Shown here: positions 25,834 to 34,667 of the stretch, piece after piece
How positions within the stretch are numbered: position 1 is the stretch's first letter
Layout of the letters: each line of letters opens with the position of its first letter
Source of the DNA: an uncultured Clostridia bacterium
GTDB taxonomy: Bacteria; Bacillota; Clostridia; TANB77; CAG-508
Length of the DNA: 64,000 bases
Direction of reading: 5' to 3'
Assembly (NCBI GenBank): GCA_928721915.1
Contig: CAKMVZ010000001.1
Location: forward strand, 496,001-560,000
Notes under the pieces: generated by a model
Database searches by the model: none
Told to the model about the DNA's origin: nothing
What the model saw: only the letters and a program-made list of their open reading frames with translations
Program-made: the position numbers and the translations under genes

Positions 25834-27384
25834 ATGAATGAAGAGAAAAATCCTGAAAATGTTGAAGAAACTAAAAAATTAAATGAAAGCGAGAATATAA
25901 CAGATAATTCCCAAGGAAATAATAAAGTAGAAGAAAAAACTTCTGAAGAAGTAAAAAAAGAACCAGAAGTTCAAGAAAAACAAGTAGAAACAAAACTTAA
26001 GAAGCCATTAGGAAAAAGAATTTTAACCTTTATAGTTGGTTTTATAATATATTTAGTTATAGTAGCTGTTATTTCTGCAATATATTTCTTATGGGAAGAA
26101 TCTAATAAACAAGAAGAAACTCAAACGCAAGAAGAAATTGCATGGGGAGATACTTATATTAAAATTTTAGAAGATGAAGAAAATTTCAAAAATTTAGAAG
26201 ATGTTCAAATTGCTCTTTGCGATATAAGTCAAGATAATACCCCAGAACTTATTGTTTATGGGATTAAAGATAATGATAAAAATTCGGCTAATATCTATAA
26301 TATTAATTCTAAAGGAGAAGTTGATACTGTTAAATTTGAGTTAAGTGAAGAATTTAATACAGAATATTTATATAATCAGGAAACTGATGAATATGAATGG
26401 AAAATTGTAACAGAAAATGAAGAAATTTATGATATTAGCTTAGATGAAAGTGATTATCAAGTAGAAGAGTCAAAAGATTCTTATGATGATTTTGAAGTAG
26501 TTGAAACTACTTCAAAAACTCCTTATGAAGTAGGAACTGACAATCCAAAAGAAGTTTTTGAAAATGCAGAAAATGTTTATAAACCAAGTGAAGATTTAAA
26601 AACTAAATATAATTCTGATGAAGAAGATAAAAAGCCAAATTCTAGTAGTTCTAATGCAGAAGAGGCTATCAAAGCATATAAGCAGGCTTTAATAACTAAT
26701 GATTTTGGAAAAGAATTTAATATGTATACAAATTTGATGGACGATTCAGAAGGATATACTGACTTTACAGGAGAATATGCATTTTTAGCAGATTTAGATG
26801 GTGATGAAATTCCAGAATTATTTTATGTGGGTGGTTTTAAAGATCAACCATATGGAGATGGAACTATTCAAATGACATATAAAAATGGAGAATTAGATAT
26901 GTCATTTAATGGAGAAGTATACATCTTAGGAATATTTAAAAATTTACAAGGAGATGGATATTTTGCACAAGTTTCAACATCTCCACAATGGGATTCAAAA
27001 GGATATCATATAATAGATTTAACTGATAACACTGAATTTATAGTTGAATTAGATGCATCTAGCTTTGATGATCCAAATAATTATTATAGATTTGATTTTA
27101 CAGATGTAGGAAATCTTCAAAATTATTATAATGAAGTTAATAATGAAGCTTATTCTGATAAATATCAAAAAATAAATGAAATACAATATAATGATTATTG
27201 TGCAGAATATGTTGGAGAAAATTCATATCCAGCAGGATCAGCTTATATAGATGAAAGTATTGGAATGGGAGAAATTGTAACTGTAGAAATTAATTCTGGC
27301 TCATTAAGTGAATCTGAAATTAATGAAAAATTTGATGAAATTGTTAAAAATTATGAAGATTTATGTGATACTTTATCAAAATAA
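25834..27384 (+). CDS. Membrane-anchored protein with EF-hand-like repeats, function unknown
   Basis: A 516-residue protein: an acidic, Glu/Lys-rich cytoplasmic region of about 60 residues, one membrane helix (ILTFIVGFIIYLVIVAVISA) and a large extracellular part. Two segments have the DxDxDG..EL pattern of calcium-binding or FG-GAP-like repeats: ALCDISQDNTPELIVYG and FLADLDGDEIPELFYVGG. Such proteins are common surface proteins of Clostridia without known function. GAGGGGG lies before the start, 15 bases after porB. A terminator follows the stop. Confidence 0.6.
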   Translation: MNEEKNPENVEETKKLNESENITDNSQGNNKVEEKTSEEVKKEPEVQEKQVETKLKKPLGKRILTFIVGFIIYLVIVAVISAIYFLWEESNKQEETQTQEEIAWGDTYIKILEDEENFKNLEDVQIALCDISQDNTPELIVYGIKDNDKNSANIYNINSKGEVDTVKFELSEEFNTEYLYNQETDEYEWKIVTENEEIYDISLDESDYQVEESKDSYDDFEVVETTSKTPYEVGTDNPKEVFENAENVYKPSEDLKTKYNSDEEDKKPNSSSSNAEEAIKAYKQALITNDFGKEFNMYTNLMDDSEGYTDFTGEYAFLADLDGDEIPELFYVGGFKDQPYGDGTIQMTYKNGELDMSFNGEVYILGIFKNLQGDGYFAQVSTSPQWDSKGYHIIDLTDNTEFIVELDASSFDDPNNYYRFDFTDVGNLQNYYNEVNNEAYSDKYQKINEIQYNDYCAEYVGENSYPAGSAYIDESIGMGEIVTVEINSGSLSESEINEKFDEIVKNYEDLCDTLSK

Positions 27385-27388
27385 TATG

Positions 27389-27427
27389 AATATTGGGGCT
27401 TAAAATAAAAGTCCCAATATTTTTTTA
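27389..27427 (+). terminator. Intrinsic terminator
   Basis: AATATTGGGGCTT pairs with GTCCCAATATT and is followed by a T run. Confidence 0.85.
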
Positions 27428-27493
27428 TATAGCAAATGTTGTCAAGATTAAAAAAATATGTTATAGTTAGAAACAGATTTTAAAAATTAAGAG

Positions 27494-28061
27494 GTGATTA
27501 AAATTTTATTAGCAATAGTACGGAGTAACAGGAGTTGGAAAATCTTTTTTTAAAGATTTAATAACAGATGAATTAGGTTTTGAAAAAATAAAAATAATAA
27601 CAACTCGAGAAATACGTAAAAATGAAAAAAATAATGATGATAAAATTTTTGTAAGCCCAGAGAAACTTAAAAGTATGGTTGAAAGTGGAGAGATTGCATA
27701 TAAATTTGATTTACTTGGAAATATATATGCTTATACATATAATGATTTATATAGTGATGTAAATACAGTATTTGAAATGCATTATGAATGTATATATGAT
27801 TTTAAAAAAATCTGTCCAAATATAAAAACAATTTATTTACTTCCAGAAAATATAGAAATACCAAAGCAAAAATTAAGAGAAAGAAATTTAAAACCAGAAG
27901 TAGAAAAACAAAGATTATTAGAAATAGATGAACATTATAATAGATTTATTTCAGATGAAAAATTAAGAAAACAATTTGATTTTATTATAATTAATAAATA
28001 CGATGAAAACTCAAAAAAAGAAGTAATAGAATTAGTTAAGAAAGAACTAAAAAACTTTTAG
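27494..28061 (+). CDS. Guanylate-kinase-like P-loop protein, +1 shift at C27521
   Basis: With C27521 skipped, about 188 residues of a P-loop nucleoside monophosphate kinase-like protein appear: ILLAIVGVTGVGKSFFKDLI is the Walker A region, then IKIITTREIRKNEK, as in guanylate kinases. It lacks much of the canonical GMP-binding site, so it is probably a distant family member. In zero frame the gene has no plausible N-terminus. The start is uncertain: GTG 27494 is in frame but poorly placed, while ATT 27503 is ideally spaced from AGAGGTG (27490-27496). The gene is 15 bases upstream of an APH-like gene, likely in one transcript. Confidence 0.6.
27521..27523 (+). other. CGG +1 recoding site in guanylate-kinase-like gene
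   Basis: Reads GTA-C-GGA just before the P-loop. Skipping C27521 gives Ile-Val-Gly-Val-Thr-Gly-Val-Gly-Lys-Ser. Confidence 0.75.
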
Positions 28062-28076
28062 GAAAGGCAGTTAAAT

Positions 28077-28916
28077 ATGATAAAAAATTATTTTACATTA
28101 GATGAGAATTTTAATAATATTATAAAAAATAGTTTAAATAGCAAAAATATAAATGAAATTATACCTGTTTCAACAGGGTGGACAAATATAGTTTTTGAAG
28201 CAAAAGCAGATGATGGAGAGTATTTTTTTAGATTTCCAAGAGATGATTTTTGGACAAGAACTATTGAAAAAGATTATGAGTTTTCAAACTTTATAAATGG
28301 AAAAACTTATTTTAAAACAGTAAAATTAGATTTACAAAAAGATAATAATAGACCTTTTAGTATACATAAAAAAATAAATGGAGAAACTTTAGCAGATAAA
28401 ATTTCAAATGGAATGACAAAAAAAGAAATAGAAGATGTTGCTAAAGAAATATCAAGATTTATGTATGAATTGCATTCAACAAAGTTTGAAAAAGATGAAA
28501 TATTTAAAACTGATAAAATAGGATTAAATTTAGTAGATTTTCTAGATGAATTAATAAACAAACATATAGCAGAAGATGATAAAAAATTTTGGAAATATAA
28601 GGAATTTAGTAAAAAAGAAAATTCTTGTTTAGTTCATGGAGATTTAAATACAAGTAACATTTTATTAGATGAAAACAATCATTTATCAGGTGTAATAGAT
28701 TTTGGTTTTGCAGGTTTTGGAAATAAATATTATGATATAGCAAGAATTTTAAGTAGGTCATATCCTGAAGGTTTTAAAGAAGAAATAATAAAATCTTATG
28801 AAGAGATATCTAAAGAAAGATTAGATTTAAATATTTTGGAAACTGAAATAAAACTTTGGAATGATATTGATAATGGATATATAAAATATATGAGAAAAAT
28901 AGGTATATATGATTAA
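28077..28916 (+). CDS. Aminoglycoside/choline phosphotransferase family protein
   Basis: A 279-residue kinase-fold small-molecule phosphotransferase. The Brenner-type catalytic motif is LVHGDLNTSNILLD (about residue 185) and the metal motif is VIDFGFAGFGNKYYDIAR. An N-terminal nucleotide-binding lobe is visible (TGWTNIVFEAKADDGEYFFRFP). Substrate unknown; resistance cannot be inferred, since this family includes many housekeeping kinases. AGGAAAGG is the binding site. It pairs with the guanylate-kinase-like gene upstream. Confidence 0.75.
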   Translation: MIKNYFTLDENFNNIIKNSLNSKNINEIIPVSTGWTNIVFEAKADDGEYFFRFPRDDFWTRTIEKDYEFSNFINGKTYFKTVKLDLQKDNNRPFSIHKKINGETLADKISNGMTKKEIEDVAKEISRFMYELHSTKFEKDEIFKTDKIGLNLVDFLDELINKHIAEDDKKFWKYKEFSKKENSCLVHGDLNTSNILLDENNHLSGVIDFGFAGFGNKYYDIARILSRSYPEGFKEEIIKSYEEISKERLDLNILETEIKLWNDIDNGYIKYMRKIGIYD

Positions 28917-28924
28917 AATATAAT

Positions 28925-29040
28925 TTTAACAAAAAATAAATCTTTCTAAAAATAAAGAAAAAATAATTAAAAAATTAATTTTTAACAAAAAATAGATATC
29001 TTTAAAAATAAATAGAGAATAATTAAAAAATTTATTTTTT
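28925..29040 (+). repeat. Imperfect tandem duplication, unit about 56 bp
   Basis: Two AT-only units begin TTTAACAAAAAATA at 28925 and 28981 and share ATCTTT...AAAAATAAA...AATAATTAAAAAAT. They lie between the APH-like gene and its terminator. Confidence 0.55.
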
Positions 29041-29045
29041 ATGAA

Positions 29046-29086
29046 AAAAGGATTCTCCAGCGTTAGCTGGAGAATCTATCTTTTTT
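29046..29086 (+). terminator. Strong intrinsic terminator
   Basis: GATTCTCCAGC-GTTA-GCTGGAGAATC, an 11 bp stem followed by TATCTTTTTT. It isolates the minD operon from the APH-like gene. Confidence 0.9.
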
Positions 29087-29143
29087 ATTATTTTAAATCT
29101 ATATATTTTTAAAAAAAATATTACAAAAATATTACAAATTTGG

Positions 29144-29172
29144 TTGACTTTTGGCTAAAAAAAATATATGAT
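29144..29172 (+). promoter_or_regulatory. Promoter of minD-minE-rodA
   Basis: TTGACT (29144-29149), 17-base spacer, TATGAT (29167-29172), about 100 bases before minD. Confidence 0.75.
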
Positions 29173-29275
29173 ATTACAGTAATTAAATTAAGCTGTTATA
29201 GAAGGAAAAATTTCTTCGGTTAAAATAGTATTTAAAATTAAAAGTTATGCATTTTAGGAAAGGATGAATTAAACA

Positions 29276-30070
29276 ATGGGAGAGGTTATAGTTATAACAT
29301 CAGGAAAAGGAGGAGTTGGAAAAACAACTACAACAGCAAATTTAGGTTCAGCATTAGCATTATCAGGGAAAAAAGTAGTTTTAGTAGATACTGATATTGG
29401 ACTTAGAAATTTGGATGTTGTAATGGGCTTAGAAAACAGAATTGTATATGATTTAGTTGATGTAATTGAAGAAAAATGTAAATTAAGACAAGCCCTAATT
29501 AAAGATAAACGTTTTAAAGAACTTTTCTTACTTCCAGCTGCACAAACAAAAGATAAAACAGCAGTTAATGAAGAACAAATGAAAGATTTAATAAGTAAAC
29601 TAAAAGAAGAATTTGACTATATTCTAATTGATTGTCCTGCCGGTATTGAACAAGGTTTTAAAAATGCTATTGCTGGTGCAAATAGAGCACTAGTTGTTAC
29701 AACCGCAGAAATCTCTGCAATTAGAGATGCAGATAGAATTATAGGGCTATTAGAATCATCTGAAATTAAAAATCCAGAATTAATAGTAAATAAATTAAAA
29801 CCATCTATGGTAAGACGTGGGGAAATGATGGATGTTGATGATATTGTTGACTTATTATCAATTGATTTAATTGGAGTTGTTCCAGATGATGAATATATTA
29901 TAACTCAAACAAATAAAGGTGAGCCTGTAATTTCTAATAAAAGAGCTCCTTCAGGAAAAGCTTATTTAGAAATTTCAAGAAGAATTTTAGGAGAAAATGT
30001 AGAAGTTACTATTCCTGGTAGAGAAAAAGGACTTTTTGCAAGAATAAGAAGAGCTTTTAGAAGAAAATAA
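29276..30070 (+). CDS. minD: Septum site-determining ATPase MinD
   Basis: A 264-residue deviant Walker A ATPase that places the division septum. ITSGKGGVGKTTTTANLG is the Walker A; VDTDIGLRNLDVVMGLENR and DCPAGIEQGFKNAI are diagnostic for MinD. The C-terminal amphipathic membrane helix is basic (GLFARIRRAFRRK). AGGAAAGGATG precedes ATG. minC is not seen directly upstream in this window, and minE follows after 77 bases. Confidence 0.95.
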   Translation: MGEVIVITSGKGGVGKTTTTANLGSALALSGKKVVLVDTDIGLRNLDVVMGLENRIVYDLVDVIEEKCKLRQALIKDKRFKELFLLPAAQTKDKTAVNEEQMKDLISKLKEEFDYILIDCPAGIEQGFKNAIAGANRALVVTTAEISAIRDADRIIGLLESSEIKNPELIVNKLKPSMVRRGEMMDVDDIVDLLSIDLIGVVPDDEYIITQTNKGEPVISNKRAPSGKAYLEISRRILGENVEVTIPGREKGLFARIRRAFRRK

Positions 30071-30147
30071 ATTTGGCGCAAAAAAGAATTTCGCCTACTA
30101 AAAATATGCGTTATTTTTAATGTGCGTATAAAGTTTGGAGGAAGAAA

Positions 30148-31077
30148 ATGTTTGAGAATATAGGAAATTTTTTTAAGAAAATGATGAAAACAGAGCAAAA
30201 AGAATTGCTTGTTGATACTACGTCTAAGGACGCTGCAAAAGAAAGATTACATATTGTGCTTATGCAAGATAGAGCAAATGTTTCAGCTGATTTTTTAGAG
30301 CTTATGAAACAAGAGATAATAGATGTAATTAAAAAATATATAGTTATAGATGAAGAACAGATTGATGTTAGACTTACAAATCAGGAAAATGAAGATGGAA
30401 CTACTGGTGCTCCTTCTTTATATGCAAATATTCCTATTTTGAATATTAGAAATGATATAAAAAGCGAAGTTTTAAATCAAAATTTAGTAACGAAAACTGA
30501 CAATTTAAATAATATTGATTTTAATGATAAAACAGTTATGATTCCAATAATTGATGATTTAAATGAAAGTAATAATATAGATAAGATTGAAAAAGAAGAT
30601 AATTTGCAAGTTGAGAATAATGAAAAAAATGTAGACAAAAAAGAAGAAAATTCAGAAAATGTTAATAATGATGAAAAACAAGAAAAAATAGAAGAAAATG
30701 TAGCGCAAAAAGAAAATATAGAAGAAATTAAAAATAATTTAGAACCAGAAGAAATTAACCTTGATGAAATAGATGAACTAGAAACTGAAGAATTTGACGA
30801 TGAAGATGATGACGATGTTACTTTTGATGATTTATTAAAAGCCGCTGAAGAAGAAGAGAAACAAAAAGCAGAAGAAAGTAAAAAAATAGAGGAAGAAGAA
30901 AAAAAAGAACCGGAAAATAATAAGAAAACTACTTCAACAACAAAGAAAAAAACAACGGGAAAAGGAAAGGGAAAAAGAAAACATCAAAATCAACTTCTAA
31001 AAAAAGAAAATAATGAGGTAGTTTATAGTGAGGGAGAAAAGATTAAAAAATACAGAGTGGATTGTTGGAATAATTAG
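30148..31077 (+). CDS. minE: MinE with a long acidic C-terminal extension
   Basis: Topological specificity factor for MinD. Residues 1-85 match MinE: an N-terminal membrane helix (MFENIGNFFKKM), KDAAKERLHIVLMQDRANVS and YIVIDEEQIDVRL. The usual protein ends near residue 90. Here another 220 residues follow, first a neutral linker, then a Glu/Asp/Asn-rich region (LDEIDELETEEFDDEDDD) and a final Lys/Thr-rich basic segment (TKKKTTGKGKGKRKHQ). The extension has no recognised domain. The 3' end overlaps the rodA start by 50 bases, so the two are translated from one message. Confidence 0.8.
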   Translation: MFENIGNFFKKMMKTEQKELLVDTTSKDAAKERLHIVLMQDRANVSADFLELMKQEIIDVIKKYIVIDEEQIDVRLTNQENEDGTTGAPSLYANIPILNIRNDIKSEVLNQNLVTKTDNLNNIDFNDKTVMIPIIDDLNESNNIDKIEKEDNLQVENNEKNVDKKEENSENVNNDEKQEKIEENVAQKENIEEIKNNLEPEEINLDEIDELETEEFDDEDDDDVTFDDLLKAAEEEEKQKAEESKKIEEEEKKEPENNKKTTSTTKKKTTGKGKGKRKHQNQLLKKENNEVVYSEGEKIKKYRVDCWNN

Positions 31078-32159
31078 TTTGCTTTTATTAGCCATTGGAT
31101 TAGTTGCACTTTATTCTGCAACACAGAGCACAGAACTTAATGAGTTTAAAAAACAAATTCAATGGTTTATTATAAGTATTCCTTTTATGATTATTGTTTA
31201 TATAATTGATTATAGATTAATAGTTAAATTATCGCCAGTTATATATGTTTTCTTTATGATATTATTAGTTGGAGTTTTATTTACAGAACCGATAAGTGGT
31301 GCCAGTAGCTGGTTTCAAATTGGAGATTTTTTATCATTTCAACCATCAGAACTTGGTAAAATATTTGTTATAATGTTTGTTTCTTTAGTTTTATATAAAT
31401 TACAACTTAAAGGAAAAAAAGAAATAAATAAACCTTGGAAATTATTAATTTATTTTATAGCATGGGGAATTCCTATTGGCTTAATAATATTACAGCCTGA
31501 TTTTGGAACTGCTTTAGCTTATATATTTGCAATGCTTTTTATGCTTTTTGTATCTGGATTAGACAAAAAATATATTATTTTTGCTATTATTTTAGTTGCA
31601 GTTTTAGCGCCAGTTGTATATAGTAATTTACCAACTCATGCTAAAGCAAGATTAGAAATTTTTTTAGATCCAGAAAGTGATCCAAGAGGTTCTCGGATAT
31701 AACTTAATTCAATCAAAACTTGCTATAGGAGCAGGCCAATTTTTTGGAATGGGACTATTATCAGGAAATCAAACTCAACTTGGATATTTAGCACCAAAAA
31801 CTACAGATTTTATTTTTTCTGTTATTGGTGAAGAAATGGGATTTATAGCAACAAGTGTAATTGTTGTTTTATATATAGTTTTGATAACAAAATCTATTGC
31901 AATTGCTAAAAATGCTGAAGATAGCATTGGTTCATATATTGCAATAGGAGTTTCAGGAATTTTTTTCTTTCATATGATTGAAAATATAGGAATGACAATA
32001 GGTCTTTTACCTATAACCGGTGTTCCGCTTCCATTTGTAAGTTATGGTGGAAGTTCGTTAATTACAAATTTTATATGTATTGCACTTTTACTTAATATTA
32101 GTTCTAGAAGGAAGAAGGGTATAACGTTTAGTAATAATTACAATATCTACGGGAATTAG
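31028..32159 (+). CDS. rodA: SEDS peptidoglycan polymerase RodA, +1 shift at C31694
   Basis: Cell-elongation glycosyltransferase with about ten membrane helices; 376 residues when C31694 is skipped. Signature segments: FQPSELGKIFVIMFVS, ILQPDFGTALAY, DPRGSGYNLIQSKLAIGAGQ (shift site at Ser-Gly), GLLSGNQTQLGYLAPKTTDFIF, GEEMGFIATS and TGVPLPFVSYGGSSL. Zero frame ends with SRI and stop two codons later. GTG 31028 is preceded by GAGGT at proper spacing and overlaps minE. The minDE-rodA order is common in Clostridia. FtsW is the alternative, but the DPRGSGYN spacing and context favour RodA. Confidence 0.9.
31694..31696 (+). other. CGG +1 recoding site in rodA
   Basis: Reads TCT-C-GGA. Skipping C31694 restores Arg-Gly-Ser-Gly-Tyr-Asn-Leu-Ile-Gln, a RodA signature. 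Confidence 0.8.
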
Positions 32160-32160
32160 G

Positions 32161-32285
32161 GCTCGAACGAGAAGCAGCAATTCGCACATTTTCATTCCGC
32201 CGAAATCCAGTCAACGTACAAGGAGTACGCCTCCTGGATATTCTTTGTCATGAAAATGCTTAGGCTTACTACTTCTCGTTTGAGC
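32161..32285 (+). repeat. Structured hairpin element, copy B
   Basis: Outer arms GCTCGAACGAGAAG and CTTCTCGTTTGAGC, nested stems CATTTTCAT/ATGAAAATG and ATCCAG/CTGGAT, terminal CGTAC-AAGGA-GTACG. It shares TCAACGTACA and GTACGCCTC and the TTCCGCC block with copy A. It begins one base after the rodA stop codon. Confidence 0.75.
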
Positions 32286-32325
32286 AATGAGGTAGCAATA
32301 TTTTATATTTATAAAAAGGAAAAAT

Positions 32326-33288
32326 ATGTATTTAAAAAAATTAAAAATTGGAAATGTAGAATTAGAAAATAATTTAATATTAGCTCCAATGGCAGGTATT
32401 ACAGACTTGCCATTTCGTTTAATTACAAAAAAATATGGTAATCCTCGGTTTAGTTTGTAATGAAATGGTAAGTGCTAAAGCTATTTGTTACAATGATGAA
32501 AAAACTTTAAAAATGTTAGAAATGGAAGATTTTGAAAAGCCAATTTCTATGCAGATTTTTGGAAGTGAACCAGAAAGTATGGGAATGGCTGCTAAATTTG
32601 TAAGCAATATTTGTGATATATTAGATATAAATATGGGATGCCCTGCTCCAAAAGTTGTTAAAAATGGTGATGGAAGCAAACTTTTAACTGATTTAAAGCT
32701 GGCAGAAAAAATAATAAAATCAGTTGTTAAAAATTCTAGTAAACCTGTTACTTTAAAAATAAGAAAGGGCTGGGATAAAGAACATATTGTAGCAGAAGAA
32801 TTAGCCAAAATTGCTGAAAACTCTGGAATATCAGCTATAATAGTTCATGGAAGAACAAGAAATGAGTTTTATTCTGGAGTTGCTGATTGGGATATTATAA
32901 AAAAAGTAAAACAATCTGTAAAAATTCCAGTTATAGCAAATGGAGATATTGTATCACGGAAAAGCAGCAAAAGATTGTTTTAATAGGGCTTTAGCAGATG
33001 GAATTATGATAGGAAGGGCCTCTCTTCGGAAATCCATGGATTTTTAGAGAGATAGCAGATTATTTAGAAAATGATAAAATTATAGATAAACCTTCAGATG
33101 AAGAAAAGTTAAAAATACTAAAAGAGCATTTTGAGATTTTACTAAAATATAAAGGAGAATATACTGCTACACGTGAGATAAGAAAATTTATAAGTTGGTA
33201 TGTAAAAGGTATGCCAAATGCTAAAAATTACAAAGAAAAAGTAAATCTTATTAATACAAAAGAAGATTTTTATGAGATTATTAAATGA
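32326..33288 (+). CDS. dus: tRNA-dihydrouridine synthase with three +1 shift sites
   Basis: FMN-dependent reductase of tRNA uridines. Skipping C32446, C32957 and C33027 gives 319 residues of continuous Dus sequence: LILAPMAGITDLPFR, the catalytic-cysteine segment DINMGCPAPKVVKNGDG, LKIRKGWD, IVHGRTRNEFYSG, PVIANGDIVSGKAA, and GIMIGRASLGNPWIFREI. Each shift restores a conserved glycine (NPGLVCNEM, VSGKAAKDC, SLGNPWIF). Without them the gene falls into four fragments. AAAAAGGAA precedes ATG 32326. DusB is the likeliest subfamily. Confidence 0.88.
32446..32448 (+). other. CGG +1 recoding site 1 in dus
   Basis: Reads CCT-C-GGT. Skipping C32446 gives Asn-Pro-Gly-Leu-Val-Cys-Asn-Glu-Met. Confidence 0.8.
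32957..32959 (+). other. CGG +1 recoding site 2 in dus
   Basis: Reads TCA-C-GGA. Skipping C32957 gives Ile-Val-Ser-Gly-Lys-Ala-Ala. Confidence 0.8.
33027..33029 (+). other. CGG +1 recoding site 3 in dus
   Basis: Reads CTT-C-GGA. Skipping C33027 gives Ala-Ser-Leu-Gly-Asn-Pro-Trp-Ile-Phe, a Dus hallmark. Confidence 0.8.
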
Positions 33289-33304
33289 AAAATGGTGAAT
33301 TAAT

Positions 33305-33850
33305 ATGTCAAAAATAAAGAAAATAATACTATCTGCGTTATTATTAGCAGTGCTAATTGTACTTTCTAGATTTATATCAATAAAAACAGAAATATTGGTG
33401 ATTTCACTAAGTTTTATACCAGTTATGATGAGCGCTATTTGGTTAGGACCAAAATATTCAGCAGCTATTTCTGGATTAGGTGATTTAATTGGAGCAATTT
33501 TATTTCCATTTGGACCATATTTTCCTGGATTTACAATAAGTTCTATAATTTCAGGACTTGTTTATGGTTTATTTTTATATAATCATGGAAAAAAATTTGA
33601 GAATAATAAAAAATTTATACTAAGACTTATTTTAAGCAGTATGATAGTATTGTTTATTGTAAATATTTTTATAAGTTCACTTTGGATACATATTTTATAT
33701 GGAAAAGCGTATTTTGCTGTTTTATTAAGTAGAGTTGTAACTCAAATAATTATGCTACCAATTCATGTAATTGTAATATATGCTATAGAAAAATTTACAA
33801 GGCCATTTTTTGAAAAATACTTAAATAATGAAGAAGAGGAAATAGAATGA
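33305..33850 (+). CDS. folT: ECF transporter S component, folate (FolT) type
   Basis: A 181-residue membrane protein with about six helices that binds the vitamin for an energy-coupling-factor transporter. FPFGPYFPGFTISSIISGLVYG resembles the FolT substrate-binding loop, and the N-terminal ALLLAVLIVLSRF is typical of S components. Substrate assignment to folate is by similarity of that loop only. The stop overlaps the ATG of the ATPase gene (ATGA), and the T component follows, so the complete module is S-A-T from one operon with dus upstream. Confidence 0.75.
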   Translation: MSKIKKIILSALLLAVLIVLSRFISIKTEILVISLSFIPVMMSAIWLGPKYSAAISGLGDLIGAILFPFGPYFPGFTISSIISGLVYGLFLYNHGKKFENNKKFILRLILSSMIVLFIVNIFISSLWIHILYGKAYFAVLLSRVVTQIIMLPIHVIVIYAIEKFTRPFFEKYLNNEEEEIE

Positions 33851-34667
33851 TTGAAATAAAAAATATTTCTTATAAATATAAATCACGGTCAAAATGTATT
33901 GGAAAATTTAAGTTTAAATATTAACGAAGGTGAGATAGTTAGTATTATAGGAAAAAATGGTTCTCGGTAAGTCAACACTTTTAAATTTAATTGCAGGAAT
34001 ATATAAAGTTTCTAATGGTGAAATTTTAGTAGATGGAATTAATACAAAATCTAAAAAAGAGTTTTTAAATTTAAGGAAGAAAATTAGTTTTGTTTTTCAA
34101 AATCCTGATAGTCAAATTTTATTTCCAAGAGTTTATGATGATGTTGAATTTGCTATAAAGAATTTAAATTTAGATAATTCTCAAGAAAGAATAAAAAAAG
34201 CTTTAGAAAAAGTTAATATGCTAGAATTTAAAGATAAAGATACATTTGAACTTTCTTTAGGTCAAAAACAAAGAATAAATCTAGCAAGTTCTTTAGCAAT
34301 TAGTCCCAAATATTTAATTTTAGATGAACCAACAACCATGATTGATTGGAAAGAAAAAGAAAATGTATATAAAATAATAAAGGAACTAAAAAAAGAAAAA
34401 ATTACAATTGTATTTGTTACAAATAATATAAATGAAATTTTATTATCAGATAAAGTTTTTGTACTTCAAGATAAAAATATAAAATATAGCTTTAATAAAA
34501 ATGAAATTTTAGAGAATGCCAAGCTATTAGAAAATATTGGAATAAAGCTTCCAGATGTTATTAAAATTATTTTATCTTTAAAAGAAAATGGAATTAATAT
34601 AGAACCTTTAAAAGATTGGACTATTGATGAAATGATAGGTGAGATTATTAGAATATGCAAAAAATAA
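33847..34667 (+). CDS. ecfA: ECF transporter ATPase with two +1 shift sites
   Basis: ABC-type ATPase energising vitamin uptake. Skipping C33886 and C33965 gives 272 residues: IEIKNISYKYKSGQNVLENL, Walker A IIGKNGSGKSTLLNLIAG (second shift lies inside it, at Ser-Gly-Lys), Q-loop FVFQNPDSQILFP, signature LSLGQKQRINLASSLA, Walker B LILDEPTTMID and H-loop region equivalent IVFVTNN. In zero frame the protein loses its P-loop. The switch position has Asn instead of the usual His (VFVTNN). It overlaps folT by four bases and ecfT by 13. Only one ATPase gene is present here, where many ECF operons have two. Confidence 0.85.
33886..33888 (+). other. CGG +1 recoding site 1 in ecfA
   Basis: Reads TCA-C-GGT at codon 14. 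Skipping C33886 gives Tyr-Lys-Ser-Gly-Gln-Asn-Val-Leu. Confidence 0.8.
33965..33967 (+). other. CGG +1 recoding site 2 in ecfA
   Basis: Reads TCT-C-GGT. Skipping C33965 gives the Walker A sequence Gly-Ser-Gly-Lys-Ser-Thr; zero frame hits a stop on the next codon. Confidence 0.85.

Noticed and set aside
28077..28916. Antibiotic resistance gene
   Set aside because: The APH fold is clear, but the family is broad and nothing in the sequence or context indicates an aminoglycoside substrate.
23491..32285. Insertion sequences or CRISPR repeats for the hairpin elements
   Set aside because: No transposase gene, no regular spacer pattern; there are only two single copies of about 120 bp.
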